From Oscillospiraceae bacterium (GTDB lineage: Bacteria > Bacillota > Clostridia > Oscillospirales > Ruminococcaceae), in the NCBI GenBank assembly GCA_016281125.1, contig JAEEIA010000053.1, forward strand, positions 1-64,000: a stretch of DNA of 64,000 nucleotides. The letters run 5' to 3'. A program made the position numbers and the translations under genes. The notes under the pieces were generated by a model, which was not told the DNA's origin, ran no database searches, and saw only the letters and a list, made by a program, of their open reading frames with translations. Below, piece by piece: positions 8,331-18,113 of the stretch. The stretch's first letter is position 1. Every line of letters starts with the position of its first letter.

Positions 8331-11147
8331 ATGCTTGAAACCAGGAATCTCTGCAAAACCTACAAGCCGAAAAAAGGCGTACCGGTTCTTGCGGTAGATC
8401 ACATTTCTCTTCGCTTTCCGGAAAAGGGCATGGTCTTCCTGCTGGGCAAATCCGGCTCCGGCAAATCGACAATGCTCAATCTTCTGGGCGGACTCGATCA
8501 GTATGACGACGGCGAGATCATCATCAAGGGCATTTCATCCAAGGATTTTACGCAGCAGCGTTTTGACAGCTACCGCAATACCTACGTCGGCTTCATCTTC
8601 CAGGAATACAATGTGCTGGAGGAATTCACTGTCGGCGCAAACATCGCGCTCGCGCTGGAGCTTCAGGGCAAAACGGCGACTGACGCCGAGCTGAACGAGA
8701 TCCTCAGGGCTGTGGATCTGGAAGGCTTCGGCGACCGCAAGCCGAATGAGCTCTCCGGCGGCCAGAAGCAGCGCGTCGCAATCGCAAGAGCGCTGGTCAA
8801 GAAGCCGGAGATCATCATGGCAGACGAACCGACCGGCGCGCTCGATTCCAACACCGGACGCCAGGTGCTCGATACACTGAAAAAGCTCTCCGCAGAAAAG
8901 CTGGTCATCGTTGTTTCGCATGACCGCGAATATGCAGAGCAGTACGCCGACCGCATCATTGAACTGGCGGACGGCAAGGTCATCCGCGATGTCGAAGCCG
9001 TGCAGGATGCGGACAATGCCGAAAAGGCGCTGATCTTCCGTCCCGCGAGCATCGAGATCCCGCCGGATTATCACCTGACGGAGGAGGACCGCATCCGGAT
9101 CAACGAATATCTGGATCAGCTCCGCACCGGTGCCACGGTCACGCTGCCGAGTACCTCGCAGCGCTTTCAGGATACCGACACCGAAAAAATCCCGGTGCAG
9201 GACGGTTCTGATTTCAGCCTGATTAAATCCGTGCTGCCGATGAAAAGCGCATTCAAGATCGGCGCAAGCAGCTTAAAGCATAAGCGCTTCCGCCTGGTCA
9301 TGACGATTCTGCTTTCCGTCGCGGCATTTACATTATTCGCACTGGTCGATACGTTCAGCTCCTACGACCACATCCGAGCCTGCACGGATTCGCTGCTTGA
9401 CAGCGGCATCCGCTACATCTCCGCGAACAAGGCGCACAAGATGGGCGGCGGACTCATGAACGAGTGGTGGATGACCGACGGCCTCAAGGTTACACCGGAT
9501 GAGCTGGAGCAGTTCAAAACGGAAACCGGACTGGACGCTGCGGGTCTTTACATTCCGCCGAACGCCAATCTGCGCTTTGACGATCAGTTCGACAGCTCCT
9601 ATGAGTTCACCAAGGGTATGTTCAGTCCCAACATGGAGCATTTCTGCGGCTTTGCAGAAATCGACGACGAGGTCATGAACCGCCTGAACTATAAGCTGGT
9701 CTGCGGCGACCTGCCGGACGGCAGCAAGGACGAAATCGCAATCAGCGCCGCACTCTGCGACACCTTCCAGCGCGCAGGCTACCATGCGCCGCTCACAGAC
9801 GACGAGCGCAAGGAGCTTCATACGCCGCTGAAATATCAGAAGATCACCTCGCCGCTGGAAATGGTCGGCAAGGTCATCCGCCTGATGGGCACTGATTATA
9901 CCGTGACCGGCGTCGTGGACACCGGCATGGATCTGACGCGCTTTGAAAAGCTGCGTGAAAACAGTGAGCGCCTCGGCAAAGACGAAGAACTGGTCGCTTA
10001 TTTGCTGAATGAGGAGTTCTCGGTCGAAGCCAATTACAGCATGAGCGGCTGCGCCATGATCGGCAAGGGAAGGCTCGCAAAAATGATTGCCGACCAGCCG
10101 CAGATCTACGAATGCGGCAGAGGAAACGGCAACCTGAGCCTTTCCTACGAAAACCGCAGCGCAAAGCTCTGGGCAAATGCATGGGTTGATTCCTGCACGC
10201 TGCTGGACAAGATTCCGGCAGAGGACATCGTCTGGCTTGACAAGCCGCAGACCGCCCTTGCGGACAATGAAATCATTGTTTCACTCCGGTACTTCAGCAT
10301 CTATGATGACAGCAACAGTGTGCCGGAAGGACAGAAAATGCTCGATGACATCGTTTCCGGCAAAACAGAGCTGACATCAGAAGCATTCAAAGCCGTGCTG
10401 GATACGCTGAACGGCGGCAAATGGACGCTCTACAACGGATACCAGGACGAGTGGGGCAATTACCAGAGCACGGAGGACAACAACGCAAAGATCGTCGGCG
10501 TTGTCAGACCGGACAGCGCTTATGAAAATGCCAGCGTTATCCCGCAGAAGTATTTCTCGATTCTGGTGCGGGATCCGGACGGCATCTATGACAGCATCCT
10601 CAGCGCCATGCCCGAGGACAGAGCCGGCATCGAGAGCTTTGTCCGCTTCTGCTACCGCGACGGCAAGGACGTCACGGTACGCTATCAGATGAACAATGCG
10701 GTCACCACGGAGCTTGATACCGTGAACGCCGTTCTCAAGGGGCTCGCAAAGGTCTTCTTCTGGATCGGCCTGTTCTTCGCTCTCTTTGCCGCACTGCTCA
10801 TGGCGAACTTCATTTCAACCAGTATCCATTACAAGCGGCAGGAGATCGGCATTCTCCGTGCGATCGGCTCGCGCTCGGCGGATGTGTTCCGTATCTTCTT
10901 CTCGGAGAGCTTCCTCATCGCAATGATCAACTTTGCGCTCTCCGCAATCTTCTGCGCGGCGGCGGTCATCCTGATCAACTTTGTCGTCAGAAATCATCTT
11001 CACGTTCTCATTACCGTGCTGCATTTCGGCATCCGCCAGATTATTCTGCTGCTGCTTGTCAGCCTTGCCGTCGCAGCCGTCGCCAGCTTCCTTCCGGTTC
11101 GCCGGATCGCCAAAAAGCGTCCGATCGACGCTATCCGCGACAAGTAA
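8331..11147 (+). CDS. ABC transporter, ATPase fused to FtsX-type permease
   Basis: The 938-residue protein has an N-terminal MacB/LolD-type ATPase: Walker A GKSGSGKST (39-47), Q-loop near 91, signature LSGGQKQR (141-148), Walker B IIMADEP (161-167) and H-loop His197. A linker leads to a first membrane helix (about 321-340), a large extracytoplasmic region of roughly 460 residues, and three C-terminal helices with the FtsX-like permease pattern, ending RRIAKKRPIDAIRDK. This is the topology of peptide or lipid mechanotransmission transporters rather than of channel importers. Fusion of ATPase and permease on one chain occurs in Clostridia. No two-component regulator or accessory protein lies next to it, so the substrate (antimicrobial peptide, lipoprotein or cell-wall signal) cannot be assigned. 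The ATG is preceded by AAAGGAG. Confidence 0.9.
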   Translation: MLETRNLCKTYKPKKGVPVLAVDHISLRFPEKGMVFLLGKSGSGKSTMLNLLGGLDQYDDGEIIIKGISSKDFTQQRFDSYRNTYVGFIFQEYNVLEEFTVGANIALALELQGKTATDAELNEILRAVDLEGFGDRKPNELSGGQKQRVAIARALVKKPEIIMADEPTGALDSNTGRQVLDTLKKLSAEKLVIVVSHDREYAEQYADRIIELADGKVIRDVEAVQDADNAEKALIFRPASIEIPPDYHLTEEDRIRINEYLDQLRTGATVTLPSTSQRFQDTDTEKIPVQDGSDFSLIKSVLPMKSAFKIGASSLKHKRFRLVMTILLSVAAFTLFALVDTFSSYDHIRACTDSLLDSGIRYISANKAHKMGGGLMNEWWMTDGLKVTPDELEQFKTETGLDAAGLYIPPNANLRFDDQFDSSYEFTKGMFSPNMEHFCGFAEIDDEVMNRLNYKLVCGDLPDGSKDEIAISAALCDTFQRAGYHAPLTDDERKELHTPLKYQKITSPLEMVGKVIRLMGTDYTVTGVVDTGMDLTRFEKLRENSERLGKDEELVAYLLNEEFSVEANYSMSGCAMIGKGRLAKMIADQPQIYECGRGNGNLSLSYENRSAKLWANAWVDSCTLLDKIPAEDIVWLDKPQTALADNEIIVSLRYFSIYDDSNSVPEGQKMLDDIVSGKTELTSEAFKAVLDTLNGGKWTLYNGYQDEWGNYQSTEDNNAKIVGVVRPDSAYENASVIPQKYFSILVRDPDGIYDSILSAMPEDRAGIESFVRFCYRDGKDVTVRYQMNNAVTTELDTVNAVLKGLAKVFFWIGLFFALFAALLMANFISTSIHYKRQEIGILRAIGSRSADVFRIFFSESFLIAMINFALSAIFCAAAVILINFVVRNHLHVLITVLHFGIRQIILLLLVSLAVAAVASFLPVRRIAKKRPIDAIRDK

Positions 11148-11217
11148 GAGGCAGCCGGCAGTTCATAACATGCTTTCCTCTATATTGTAATACTTCCTTA
11201 ATACTTCCTTTTGCTTG

Positions 11218-11260
11218 AGCCTGAGACCGCCTGAAATTCGGTCTCGGGCTGCCTTTTTTT
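11218..11260 (+). terminator. Terminator of the ABC transporter gene
   Basis: A 12-bp stem (11218-11229 with 11239-11250, one G-U pair) is followed by GCC and seven T residues. Confidence 0.85.
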
Positions 11261-11432
11261 CAGGGTATCACAGGAAAAATGCATGTGCATACAGTCAGAA
11301 AACGGGCTGTACGGCCGCGGATTTTGTATACTCCGACAGAAAATGCATCGGGAGCTTTCTTTTTTTCAATTTTTCTGGTATGATAACAATAGAAGAGTAT
11401 CCGATCAGGTTCGGAGAAAGGAGCTATACAGC

Positions 11433-12860
11433 ATGAGCAACGCAGAAAAAAAGAAAATGTCGCAGAAGAAACAGATGATCATTATGGTCGCTGTGCTTGC
11501 TGTCTGTGCCGTTCTGGTTACATGGACCGTCCTGCTGCTGAAAGACCGTTTCGGCCAGGATCCGACCAATGAGCAGAATTCACAGTTTGATATCGCGCAG
11601 GTAGACAGTGAGGCGGAAACCACCGCACCGGTCACGGAAGCCACCGGACTGGGCATGTGGGAGGACGTCCTCGCCGGAAGCGATACGACACCGACCAGAA
11701 GGACCCTGACGCTTTCCGACATCACGACGACCGCAACCCAGCCCGTCACCAAAAAGCTCGTGACGCAGGCCGCTGTCTTTATCAAGCTGACAACTGCGAA
11801 AACAAACGCAACCCATAAAAAGACCACGACGACCACAACGGTGAGCAAAAAGCCGAACGGCCAGAACGGTACGACCGGCGCGCAGAATCATGCGACGACC
11901 GCTTCCCAGCAGGCGGGAACACATACCACAGCGTCGCCGCATACCACGCATACACAGACTGCAACGCAGCCGCCGCAGACCACGCCGGCACCGTCCAACG
12001 TCACGCCGCCTTCCTCTGCGCAGGTGATTTACAACCAGCTGCTTGCCGTATATCTCGGCGCAGGCGCACAGAACGGCAGAGCATATTACTTTGAACCGGC
12101 AGGAAACGATCTGCCGACCGTCGTCATCGGCAACCAGAACGGCTACCGGGCTGTCTGCAAGTCCGACCAGAGCGCGTCAACCGTGCGGCTCGGCGGCACC
12201 GGCGACGAGAACCCCTGGAAGACCGGCGCAGACTTCACATTCCGCAAGAATACGGGCGGCACGAACTATGCGTTCTATGAGAGCCAGGGCAGCAACAACA
12301 AGATCATGGGCGCATTCAATCCGAACACCGGCGACAACATCTGGATGCGCGTACAGTACACCGAGGAGAACGGTGCAGTCAAGGCGGAGTACCACATCTA
12401 CCGTCAGACTGCCGCAGGCGCATCCACGGAGCTTTCGGGCGGCACCTGCAATGCGGACAGCGTCTATGCGATCCCGGCAGACCTCGCAGCCATCACGGCG
12501 GCGGCAGGCTTCCCGGCAGGCGACCTCTCGTCGCTCCCGGAGGTCACGGCCAATGCGCAGGGCGACCTCGCAGCACTGCGGAACCGCGCAGGCACCTATA
12601 ACGATGACTTCTCGCTCGCCAAGCCCGACTGCATGTACGGCGTCATCAGTGCAAATGCTGACAGCGCCTATCTCCGTGCCGGCATGAGCTATGCATCCAA
12701 TATCATCGCATCGCTCCCGGCCGGTACATTCGTCAGCGTGGACGGCAACTTTGATCCGGACGATGCAACCGTCTGGTGTCCGGTCAGCGTCAATGTGAAC
12801 GGCACAGAGCAGAGCGGCTATGTTTCCAGAGTCTATGTGCTCACATGGAAGGCTGAATAA
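11433..12860 (+). CDS. Membrane-anchored protein with Thr-rich linker and C-terminal SH3-like domain
   Basis: The ATG at 11433 follows GAGAAAGGAG. The frame is open further upstream, but there is no ribosome site there. The 475-residue product starts with a Lys/Gln-rich cytoplasmic tail and one membrane helix (about residues 14-36). An extracellular, low-complexity Thr/Ala/Gln/Pro stretch (about 60-195) looks like a wall-spanning or O-glycosylated spacer. A globular region (about 200-395) is of unknown family, and the last 75 residues resemble a bacterial SH3 (SH3b) domain, with a VWCPVSV core and GYVSRVYV near the end. SH3b domains often bind peptidoglycan, so an envelope-sensing or wall-binding role is plausible but inferred. 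It forms a single-gene unit with its own terminator. A weak -10 (TATGAT, 11379-11384) lies upstream. Confidence 0.8.
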   Translation: MSNAEKKKMSQKKQMIIMVAVLAVCAVLVTWTVLLLKDRFGQDPTNEQNSQFDIAQVDSEAETTAPVTEATGLGMWEDVLAGSDTTPTRRTLTLSDITTTATQPVTKKLVTQAAVFIKLTTAKTNATHKKTTTTTTVSKKPNGQNGTTGAQNHATTASQQAGTHTTASPHTTHTQTATQPPQTTPAPSNVTPPSSAQVIYNQLLAVYLGAGAQNGRAYYFEPAGNDLPTVVIGNQNGYRAVCKSDQSASTVRLGGTGDENPWKTGADFTFRKNTGGTNYAFYESQGSNNKIMGAFNPNTGDNIWMRVQYTEENGAVKAEYHIYRQTAAGASTELSGGTCNADSVYAIPADLAAITAAAGFPAGDLSSLPEVTANAQGDLAALRNRAGTYNDDFSLAKPDCMYGVISANADSAYLRAGMSYASNIIASLPAGTFVSVDGNFDPDDATVWCPVSVNVNGTEQSGYVSRVYVLTWKAE

Positions 12861-12878
12861 GCAGAAGAAAGAATCAGG

Positions 12879-12916
12879 CGCTGCATTCTCACGAGAGGGT
12901 GCAGCGCTTCATTTAT
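12879..12916 (+). terminator. Terminator after the SH3-like protein gene
   Basis: GCGCTGCA (12879-12886) pairs with TGCAGCGC (12901-12908) around a partly paired 14-nt middle. The T tail is short and interrupted. Confidence 0.6.
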
Positions 12917-12924
12917 ACATCATG

Positions 12925-12983
12925 TGCCTCCAGCGGATTCATCATGGGAGCGCCGCCCCATTTTGAATCCATCGGAGATGCCG
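12925..12983. repeat. Dispersed palindromic repeat, copy A (short, both arms)
   Basis: A compact inverted repeat. The right end reads AATCCATCGGAGATGCC; its reverse complement is the type-1 arm ATCTCCGATGGATT..AATGGGG shared with the copies at 38836, 49264, 54236 and 62630. The left end (CCTCCAGCGGATTCATCATGGG) is a diverged arm in opposite orientation. It lies between a terminator and the rrf2-like promoter. Confidence 0.7.
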
Positions 12984-13076
12984 CTTTTTCCTATTTTCAT
13001 ACGGATTTTGTATGAAGTGCAGAGGAACGCACCTCCAGGTGCCCGAAAAAACGTGATTCCGACGAACCGCACGCGC

Positions 13077-13105
13077 TTGCATACACATGAAATCTGTGGT
13101 ATAAT
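13077..13105 (+). promoter_or_regulatory. Sigma-A promoter of the Rrf2 regulator gene
   Basis: TTGCAT (13077-13082), 17 bp, TATAAT (13100-13105). The start point would be about 30 nt before the ATG. Rrf2 proteins often bind their own promoter, but I see no clear IscR-type palindrome. Confidence 0.75.
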
Positions 13106-13140
13106 AAACATGATTTCACGGGGCAGAAAGGAGTATTTCC

Positions 13141-13578
13141 ATGAAGATTTCGACAAAAGGAAGATATGCGCTGCGCATGCTGATCGAGCTGGCTGCGCAT
13201 CAGGAAGAGGGCTTTATGTCCCTGAAGGAAATCTCAGAGCATCAGGGAATCTCAAAGAAGTATCTGGAGCAGATTGTTCCTATGCTTAACAAGAACGGCA
13301 TTCTGCGGACAAACCGCGGAAACAAGGGCGGATATATGCTGGCGAAATCACCGCGGGAATGCACCGTCGGGGATGTGCTGCGCGCAACGGAGGGAAGCCT
13401 CGCGCCGGTGGCCTGCCTGGAATATGAGGTCAACGACTGTCCCCGTGCGGAAAGCTGTGCGACGCTGTATGTCTGGCAGGGCCTGCAAAAGGCTGTGGAG
13501 AGTTACCTCGACAGCGTGACGATTCAGGATATCCTTGACCGGAACGCAGGCAATGCCGGGAATGATTACTGCATCTGA
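13141..13578 (+). CDS. Rrf2 family transcriptional regulator (IscR-like)
   Basis: The 145-residue protein has the characteristic Rrf2 start MKISTKGRYALRMLIELA, a winged helix (about 1-80) with recognition-helix and wing motifs ISKKYLEQI and RGNKGGY, and a dimerisation helix. Three cysteines, Cys92, Cys100 and Cys106 (C-x7-C-x5-C), sit where IscR holds a [2Fe-2S] cluster, so iron-sulfur or redox sensing is likely. No cysteine desulfurase or isc/suf gene is adjacent. The convergent neighbour is an FAD-dependent reductase. The gene is monocistronic, with its own promoter and terminator. Homology to CymR (cysteine regulation) is an alternative, but CymR lacks this Cys triad. Confidence 0.92.
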   Translation: MKISTKGRYALRMLIELAAHQEEGFMSLKEISEHQGISKKYLEQIVPMLNKNGILRTNRGNKGGYMLAKSPRECTVGDVLRATEGSLAPVACLEYEVNDCPRAESCATLYVWQGLQKAVESYLDSVTIQDILDRNAGNAGNDYCI

Positions 13579-13608
13579 GCAGACAGAATCTTATACAATA
13601 CTGATTAA

Positions 13609-13650
13609 CAGGGCGCCGACCTTCACTTTGAGGTCAGCGCCCTGTTTATA
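13609..13650 (+). terminator. Terminator of the Rrf2 gene
   Basis: CAGGGCGC and GACCT (from 13609) pair with AGGTC and GCGCCCTG (to 13644) with a single C/A mismatch, followed by a short T-rich tail. It may also stop transcription from the convergent minus-strand gene. Confidence 0.75.
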
Positions 13651-13708
13651 CTATTATAATATTATACTATATAAAGTCACGTTCTGAATCACAGCAAAGC
13701 GATCTCGC

Positions 13709-15346
13709 TTACAGCTGCCCGAGCGCGTGCCGGGCGGCAATCATGCCGAATGTATAGCAGCGGCCGAGTGACAGGCCGGTCTGATGGAACGGATAATCGC
13801 TGCCGCCGAAAAACGGGCCGCCCAGATTGCCCGCGCAGTACAGCCCCGGAATCGGCGTGCCGTCCGCGGAAAGCGCCTGTGCATTCTCATTGATCCGAAT
13901 ACCGGAAACACCCGCAGAAACACGGATATGCTTGCGCGCGCCCCAGAACGGCGGCTTCACAATCGGATGCAGATATTTCGCCGGCTTGCCGAAATCGGTA
14001 TCGCAGCCCTGCGCACAGAGTTCATTATAACGTGCAACCGACCGGAGCACCGCATCGCACGGCAGATCCAGCTCCGCCGCAAGCTGCTCCAGCGTATCGC
14101 ATCTGTGCAGGTCAATCAGGTTTTTGAATACGCCCTGCGGATTCTCCACCGCGCCCGGAATAAACTTCTCCATCACAAACGGCGGCACGGGGCCGTCCAC
14201 AAAGGAATCCGGATCCCATTCCATATAGCTGCTGTCATACAGCGTGCAGTACCAGCCCTTTGACCCGTCCGGATGATCCGCGTCCAGCATACTGCCTTTA
14301 TAGGCAGGCTGATCGCGCAGCAGATTGCCCATATACACAAACCCGGTATATTCATTCGTAAAGCGCTCGCCGCGCATATTCAGATACAGGAACGGCTCCT
14401 CAAACATCAGCGCGGAGTCAAAATCATGCATCATTTTGGTATGCCCGACCGGCTCCATCTCCGCACCGGCACTGACCGCCAGCACATGACCGTCACCGGT
14501 TTTGCCGAACTGCTTTTTATCAAAATCCGCAATATCCGGACACCAGCGCGCAACCATTGCCGGATTGTTCGTATAATCGCCGGTCGCCAGAATCACGGCC
14601 CTGGCTGCGCGGAACAGCGTATGACTGCCGTCGGACTGCCGCCCGATGACGCCGGTGACGCGTCCGTTTTCGGTGACAAGCTGCACGGCAGGCGTATGAA
14701 AGAATACCTCAAGATTCGGATGCTCTGCGCGTACCCTGTCCACGACCTTGCGCAGTGCATGGCCGACATTCAGCGGCTTCGGTCCGATCCACGGCGCCCA
14801 GAAATAGCAGTGGTCGCTGCCGTAATCGTAGGTATTGCCGCGATCCTGCCACAGCCCGGTGAAATCGCCGCTTGTGCTGCGGAATGCGCAGAGCCTGTCG
14901 CCGTCATTGAGCAGCTTTGCGCTCTCGGCGTTGTTGTCCACGCGGCTGCCGTCGCCGTATTCCGTTTCAGCGGTCAGACCGGCACGGTTCAGCAGCCAGA
15001 TCATAGCCTCTTCGGAGTGCTCGGCATATGCACGGAGCTGCTTTGTATCCGCGCGCCAGCCGCAGAGGCTGTTCGTGTGGTGGATCCATTTTGCGATGCC
15101 TGCCTCTGTCGAGCGGGAGCGGATAATCGCGGAGCCGCAGTTGCCCTGCGAAACGACGCCAGCTTCCTTCTGGAGCAGCGCGGTCTTTGCACCGAGCTCT
15201 GCTGCCCAGCCCGCGGCCGGGACACCCGCTGCGCCCGCGCCGACGACAACGATGTCGAAATCCAGGACGCGGTCAGGCGTGACTGTTCCGGTTTCGCAGA
15301 CGGAGCATGCGATTTCCTGCGATGTGAGCTGTGTTTTTTGATTCAT
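13709..15346 (-). CDS. FAD-dependent oxidoreductase, fumarate reductase flavoprotein-like
   Basis: The ATG at 15346 (MNQKTQ) is chosen over the 23-codon longer frame because AGAAAGGGTG lies just upstream. Residues 31-60 form the dinucleotide fold (DIVVVGAGAAG, GxGxxG at 36-41), and the C-terminus carries the family signature for FAD closure (GLYCAGNLGG, then FHQTGLSLGRCYTFG). The whole 545-residue chain fits the FAD_binding_2 superfamily (fumarate reductase, urocanate reductase, 3-ketosteroid dehydrogenase). There is no signal peptide, FMN-attachment domain or heme domain, so it is a cytoplasmic single-domain enzyme, probably reducing a C=C bond of an unknown substrate. It lies downstream of the 15442-17784 gene and converges on the Rrf2 regulator. 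Confidence 0.82.
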   Translation of the reverse strand: MNQKTQLTSQEIACSVCETGTVTPDRVLDFDIVVVGAGAAGVPAAGWAAELGAKTALLQKEAGVVSQGNCGSAIIRSRSTEAGIAKWIHHTNSLCGWRADTKQLRAYAEHSEEAMIWLLNRAGLTAETEYGDGSRVDNNAESAKLLNDGDRLCAFRSTSGDFTGLWQDRGNTYDYGSDHCYFWAPWIGPKPLNVGHALRKVVDRVRAEHPNLEVFFHTPAVQLVTENGRVTGVIGRQSDGSHTLFRAARAVILATGDYTNNPAMVARWCPDIADFDKKQFGKTGDGHVLAVSAGAEMEPVGHTKMMHDFDSALMFEEPFLYLNMRGERFTNEYTGFVYMGNLLRDQPAYKGSMLDADHPDGSKGWYCTLYDSSYMEWDPDSFVDGPVPPFVMEKFIPGAVENPQGVFKNLIDLHRCDTLEQLAAELDLPCDAVLRSVARYNELCAQGCDTDFGKPAKYLHPIVKPPFWGARKHIRVSAGVSGIRINENAQALSADGTPIPGLYCAGNLGGPFFGGSDYPFHQTGLSLGRCYTFGMIAARHALGQL

Positions 15347-15441
15347 CTGATACACCCTTTCTGTTTGGATTCCGGATACCGCCCTTATGATACCGCGAAT
15401 CTGCCCCGACTGCATATTATGTTCCGGGGCAAAGCAATCAC

Positions 15442-17784
15442 TTATTCAATCTCCAGCGCGATGTATGCGGTATTGGGGTGAACAACCAGATTCTCGTCCA
15501 GACGGACAGAGAAGTCCAGCAGCTGCTCCGGCGACGCTTCATACGGATCGCCCTCCTTGCCTGCCGCACACGCCGCTGCAAGCAAACCGGTAATCTTATG
15601 ATCCTCCGCTGCCGTCACCTTCATCCAGAGCTCGTTGTCATCCCCGTTTTTATCGCGGACACAGACATATGCATTCTCCGGCGCCTTATCGAACAGCGCG
15701 GCAAAAATCGGATAGCGCTCCTGTGCCAGCGCCGCCGTCTTGCGTGCCGTCACAATGTAATTGCCGTACATGAACCGGTTGAATTCCTCCTCGGAAATGA
15801 CCAGCCGCTCCCGTTTGCAGGTGCCGTCCGGGTTTTCATTGCCCGCCAGATACAGCACGGCATTGCCGCTGCATGAATCGGCATCGTCACCGACATGTGC
15901 CTGACGCACAGCCCAGCCCGCGGGATCGCTCTCCGGATAATCCTTCTCCGCCTCCGAAGCAGGCTGCCACAGGCAGCGGAAATCCGTATCATCCGTCATC
16001 CGGACGACCGCGAACGGCTCACCGGCATTGGCGGCCTCTCCGCGCAGCAGAATGCGCTCCGCAGCAAAGCAGAGCATATCGCAGTACCGCGGGAAGTTTT
16101 CCTTGGTCGCGTCCAGAATCTCAAGCTCCCGAAGGCCGCAGCAGCGCAGTCCCTGCGTGGAGATCCAGAGGTAATCGGAATCCGGCAGTCCGCGAAGCTG
16201 AAGATTATACAGATAATCGACCAGCGGCGGCACATCGCTCTTCGCGGCCAGCGCCACCCAGCCTGCGGGCAGCAGCTTCATGCGGGAGAAGTCCAGGAAC
16301 GCCGCTGCATCCGGGCAGAGCAGGTTCAGCAGGCGGAGCTGGAAATGCAGCGCCAGATCCGGCTGCATATCCTCAAACTGCGTGATGCAGAGCACCATGC
16401 CCTCTGCCTGCTTGATCTGATCGAGCAGACCGTCCGGAATCGGGCTTGCCGGACGGAAATCCTCCGGCGGCGGAACCTCCTGGCACACAAAAAGAACCCG
16501 GTGAATATTGGCAGAGCCGTCGCCCTCGGCGATTTCCACCGCGATGACGCCCTGCGTTTCCTCGGCGGCGCGCATCACAACCTTGAAGCGGCCGTCGGCG
16601 TCCAGTGCTTCGCTGATGCTTTCCGCGGTGAGCACATCAGGCAGCGCGGTGCAGACTGCACCGATGACCGACGGCGTCTGCTCCGCAAAGCAGCCGATCA
16701 GATCGACTGCTTCCTCGTCATAGGGAGCATCCTCTGCGTTCAGCGCATCTGTGCAGACGGTATTGCCGTTACGGGCATCAAATTTCTCGGCGAGCTCTTT
16801 CGCCTCTGCATAGAAATAATCGCGCATTGCCGCTGCCTCATAGCGGTTTTCCGCACTCCAGAGCGGACATTCCCGCGGCATCACCATGTGGAAGGATTCG
16901 ACCTCCACGCGGGAGAACAGTCTGTATGCGCCCATTGCGAACTGCATCCGCATCCAGTGATTGCGGCAGTTTGCGTAATCGCGGACGGAGTGCCGGAAGA
17001 TATTGATTCCGGTCTGCCGGTTGGTCAGGCTGTACAGATGCATCAGCGTTCCGATTTCATAAAGCATATCCATCCGGTGCCGCACCATCGGCCAGAGGCG
17101 CTTGCCGAGCTTATTCGCATCGGTATAGTCGCCGTGCCGGATATCATAGCGGATCCATGCGGCATAGGTCGTTTCCGGCACCTCGCCGCAGTGCATTTCA
17201 CCGGAGAAGATCGGTTTGCCGATTTCCCGCGCCTCCTCCGGACGCTCCCGGAGCAGCGCAATGCGCACGTCATGGGAAAGCTCGCAGGCGTTGCAGTCCT
17301 TCAGCTCATCTGCGGGCAGGTCACGGTACTGACCGTATTCTTCATCCGGCAGATGGTTGCCGGTCAGCTCGGAAACATCCTCGCGCTTGAAATAATAGGT
17401 GCGCAGTGATTTGCCCGCTGCCTCCAGACGGCGCCGGAACTCTGCAAAATACGAATCAATCTGCGCCAGAGAGATATGGTGGAACTTCGGCGCATTTTCA
17501 ATCATATGCTTGAAGCACCACATCAGGCGCTCAAAGTTTTCGTCATCGGCCTGCAATTCCTCATTGCGGTCGTAGAGCGCAATCATCTCCGGAAAAATGA
17601 TCATCGCATCGACGTCGTCGCATTCAAATGTGGATTCGTTCAGGCAGCGCTCCCGGAACCGGAAGCTCCATTCATCATCGTGTGCGGCATCCGCAGCACG
17701 GTAGGCCTTCTGGATCGCGCGCAGGCGCGGCGCGCCGTGCTCCATCGCCTGAAATTCTGCGATATACTGTTCTGCATCAAACAT
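15442..17784 (-). CDS. Large hypothetical protein, possibly DUF4026/DUF2314-related
   Basis: A soluble 780-residue acidic protein without signal peptide or membrane segment. The N-terminal half (to about 350) is helical and may be TPR-like. The C-terminal half contains Trp/Asp-rich segments, and the last 100 residues (ELWMKVTAAEDHKITGLLA and a final FSVRLDENLVVHPNTAY) resemble the DUF2314/DUF4026 kind of domain. That assignment is from memory and uncertain. Its ATG (17784) is 2 nt after the stop codon of the small gene upstream, so the two are translationally coupled. With the TerB-like gene they form a cluster of unknown function. A hairpin with arms TGCCCCG/CGGGGCA, without a U tail, follows at about 15400-15435. 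Confidence 0.75.
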   Translation of the reverse strand: MFDAEQYIAEFQAMEHGAPRLRAIQKAYRAADAAHDDEWSFRFRERCLNESTFECDDVDAMIIFPEMIALYDRNEELQADDENFERLMWCFKHMIENAPKFHHISLAQIDSYFAEFRRRLEAAGKSLRTYYFKREDVSELTGNHLPDEEYGQYRDLPADELKDCNACELSHDVRIALLRERPEEAREIGKPIFSGEMHCGEVPETTYAAWIRYDIRHGDYTDANKLGKRLWPMVRHRMDMLYEIGTLMHLYSLTNRQTGINIFRHSVRDYANCRNHWMRMQFAMGAYRLFSRVEVESFHMVMPRECPLWSAENRYEAAAMRDYFYAEAKELAEKFDARNGNTVCTDALNAEDAPYDEEAVDLIGCFAEQTPSVIGAVCTALPDVLTAESISEALDADGRFKVVMRAAEETQGVIAVEIAEGDGSANIHRVLFVCQEVPPPEDFRPASPIPDGLLDQIKQAEGMVLCITQFEDMQPDLALHFQLRLLNLLCPDAAAFLDFSRMKLLPAGWVALAAKSDVPPLVDYLYNLQLRGLPDSDYLWISTQGLRCCGLRELEILDATKENFPRYCDMLCFAAERILLRGEAANAGEPFAVVRMTDDTDFRCLWQPASEAEKDYPESDPAGWAVRQAHVGDDADSCSGNAVLYLAGNENPDGTCKRERLVISEEEFNRFMYGNYIVTARKTAALAQERYPIFAALFDKAPENAYVCVRDKNGDDNELWMKVTAAEDHKITGLLAAACAAGKEGDPYEASPEQLLDFSVRLDENLVVHPNTAYIALEIE

Positions 17785-17786
17785 GC

Positions 17787-18086
17787 TTATGCTCCTTCGT
17801 TCTTCGGTTCCTGCGGGAACGGCTTATCGTATTCGGCCTGCAAATAGTCCAGCATCTGCTGAAAGCCCTCCTCCGAGATCTGAAAGTCCGCGTGACCTTC
17901 CAGCTCGCCGCGCTCCTGCACGATCTCAAAGCAGAGATCCTGCCGCCAGACGTCAATATGCAGCATACCGTCCGCGGGCTCCACGCGGTAGCGCAGATGC
18001 TTCCGGCTGCCGGAATGCACATTGCCGACCTCAAAATAAAACACCTTCGGGATATCAAACGCATTCCGCGGCTGATGCTCCTCCAT
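17787..18086 (-). CDS. Small hypothetical protein, 99 aa
   Basis: The ATG at 18086 (MEEHQPRNAF) follows AAGGAGG. A TTG-initiated version 6 codons longer is less likely because that TTG overlaps the ribosome site. The protein is soluble, acidic and mixed alpha/beta, with a pattern of short beta strands (VFYFEVGN, LHIDVW) and a C-terminal helix. I do not recognise it. It is directly followed by the 780-residue gene after 2 nt, which suggests joint function. Confidence 0.75.
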   Translation of the reverse strand: MEEHQPRNAFDIPKVFYFEVGNVHSGSRKHLRYRVEPADGMLHIDVWRQDLCFEIVQERGELEGHADFQISEEGFQQMLDYLQAEYDKPFPQEPKNEGA

Positions 18087-18113
18087 GACTCCGGCCTCCT
18101 TCAAAAGCCAAGC

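Noticed and set aside
13141-15346. Rrf2 regulator controlling the convergent FAD reductase
   Set aside because: The genes converge and have separate signals. Adjacency alone does not support regulation, and I saw no operator upstream of the reductase.
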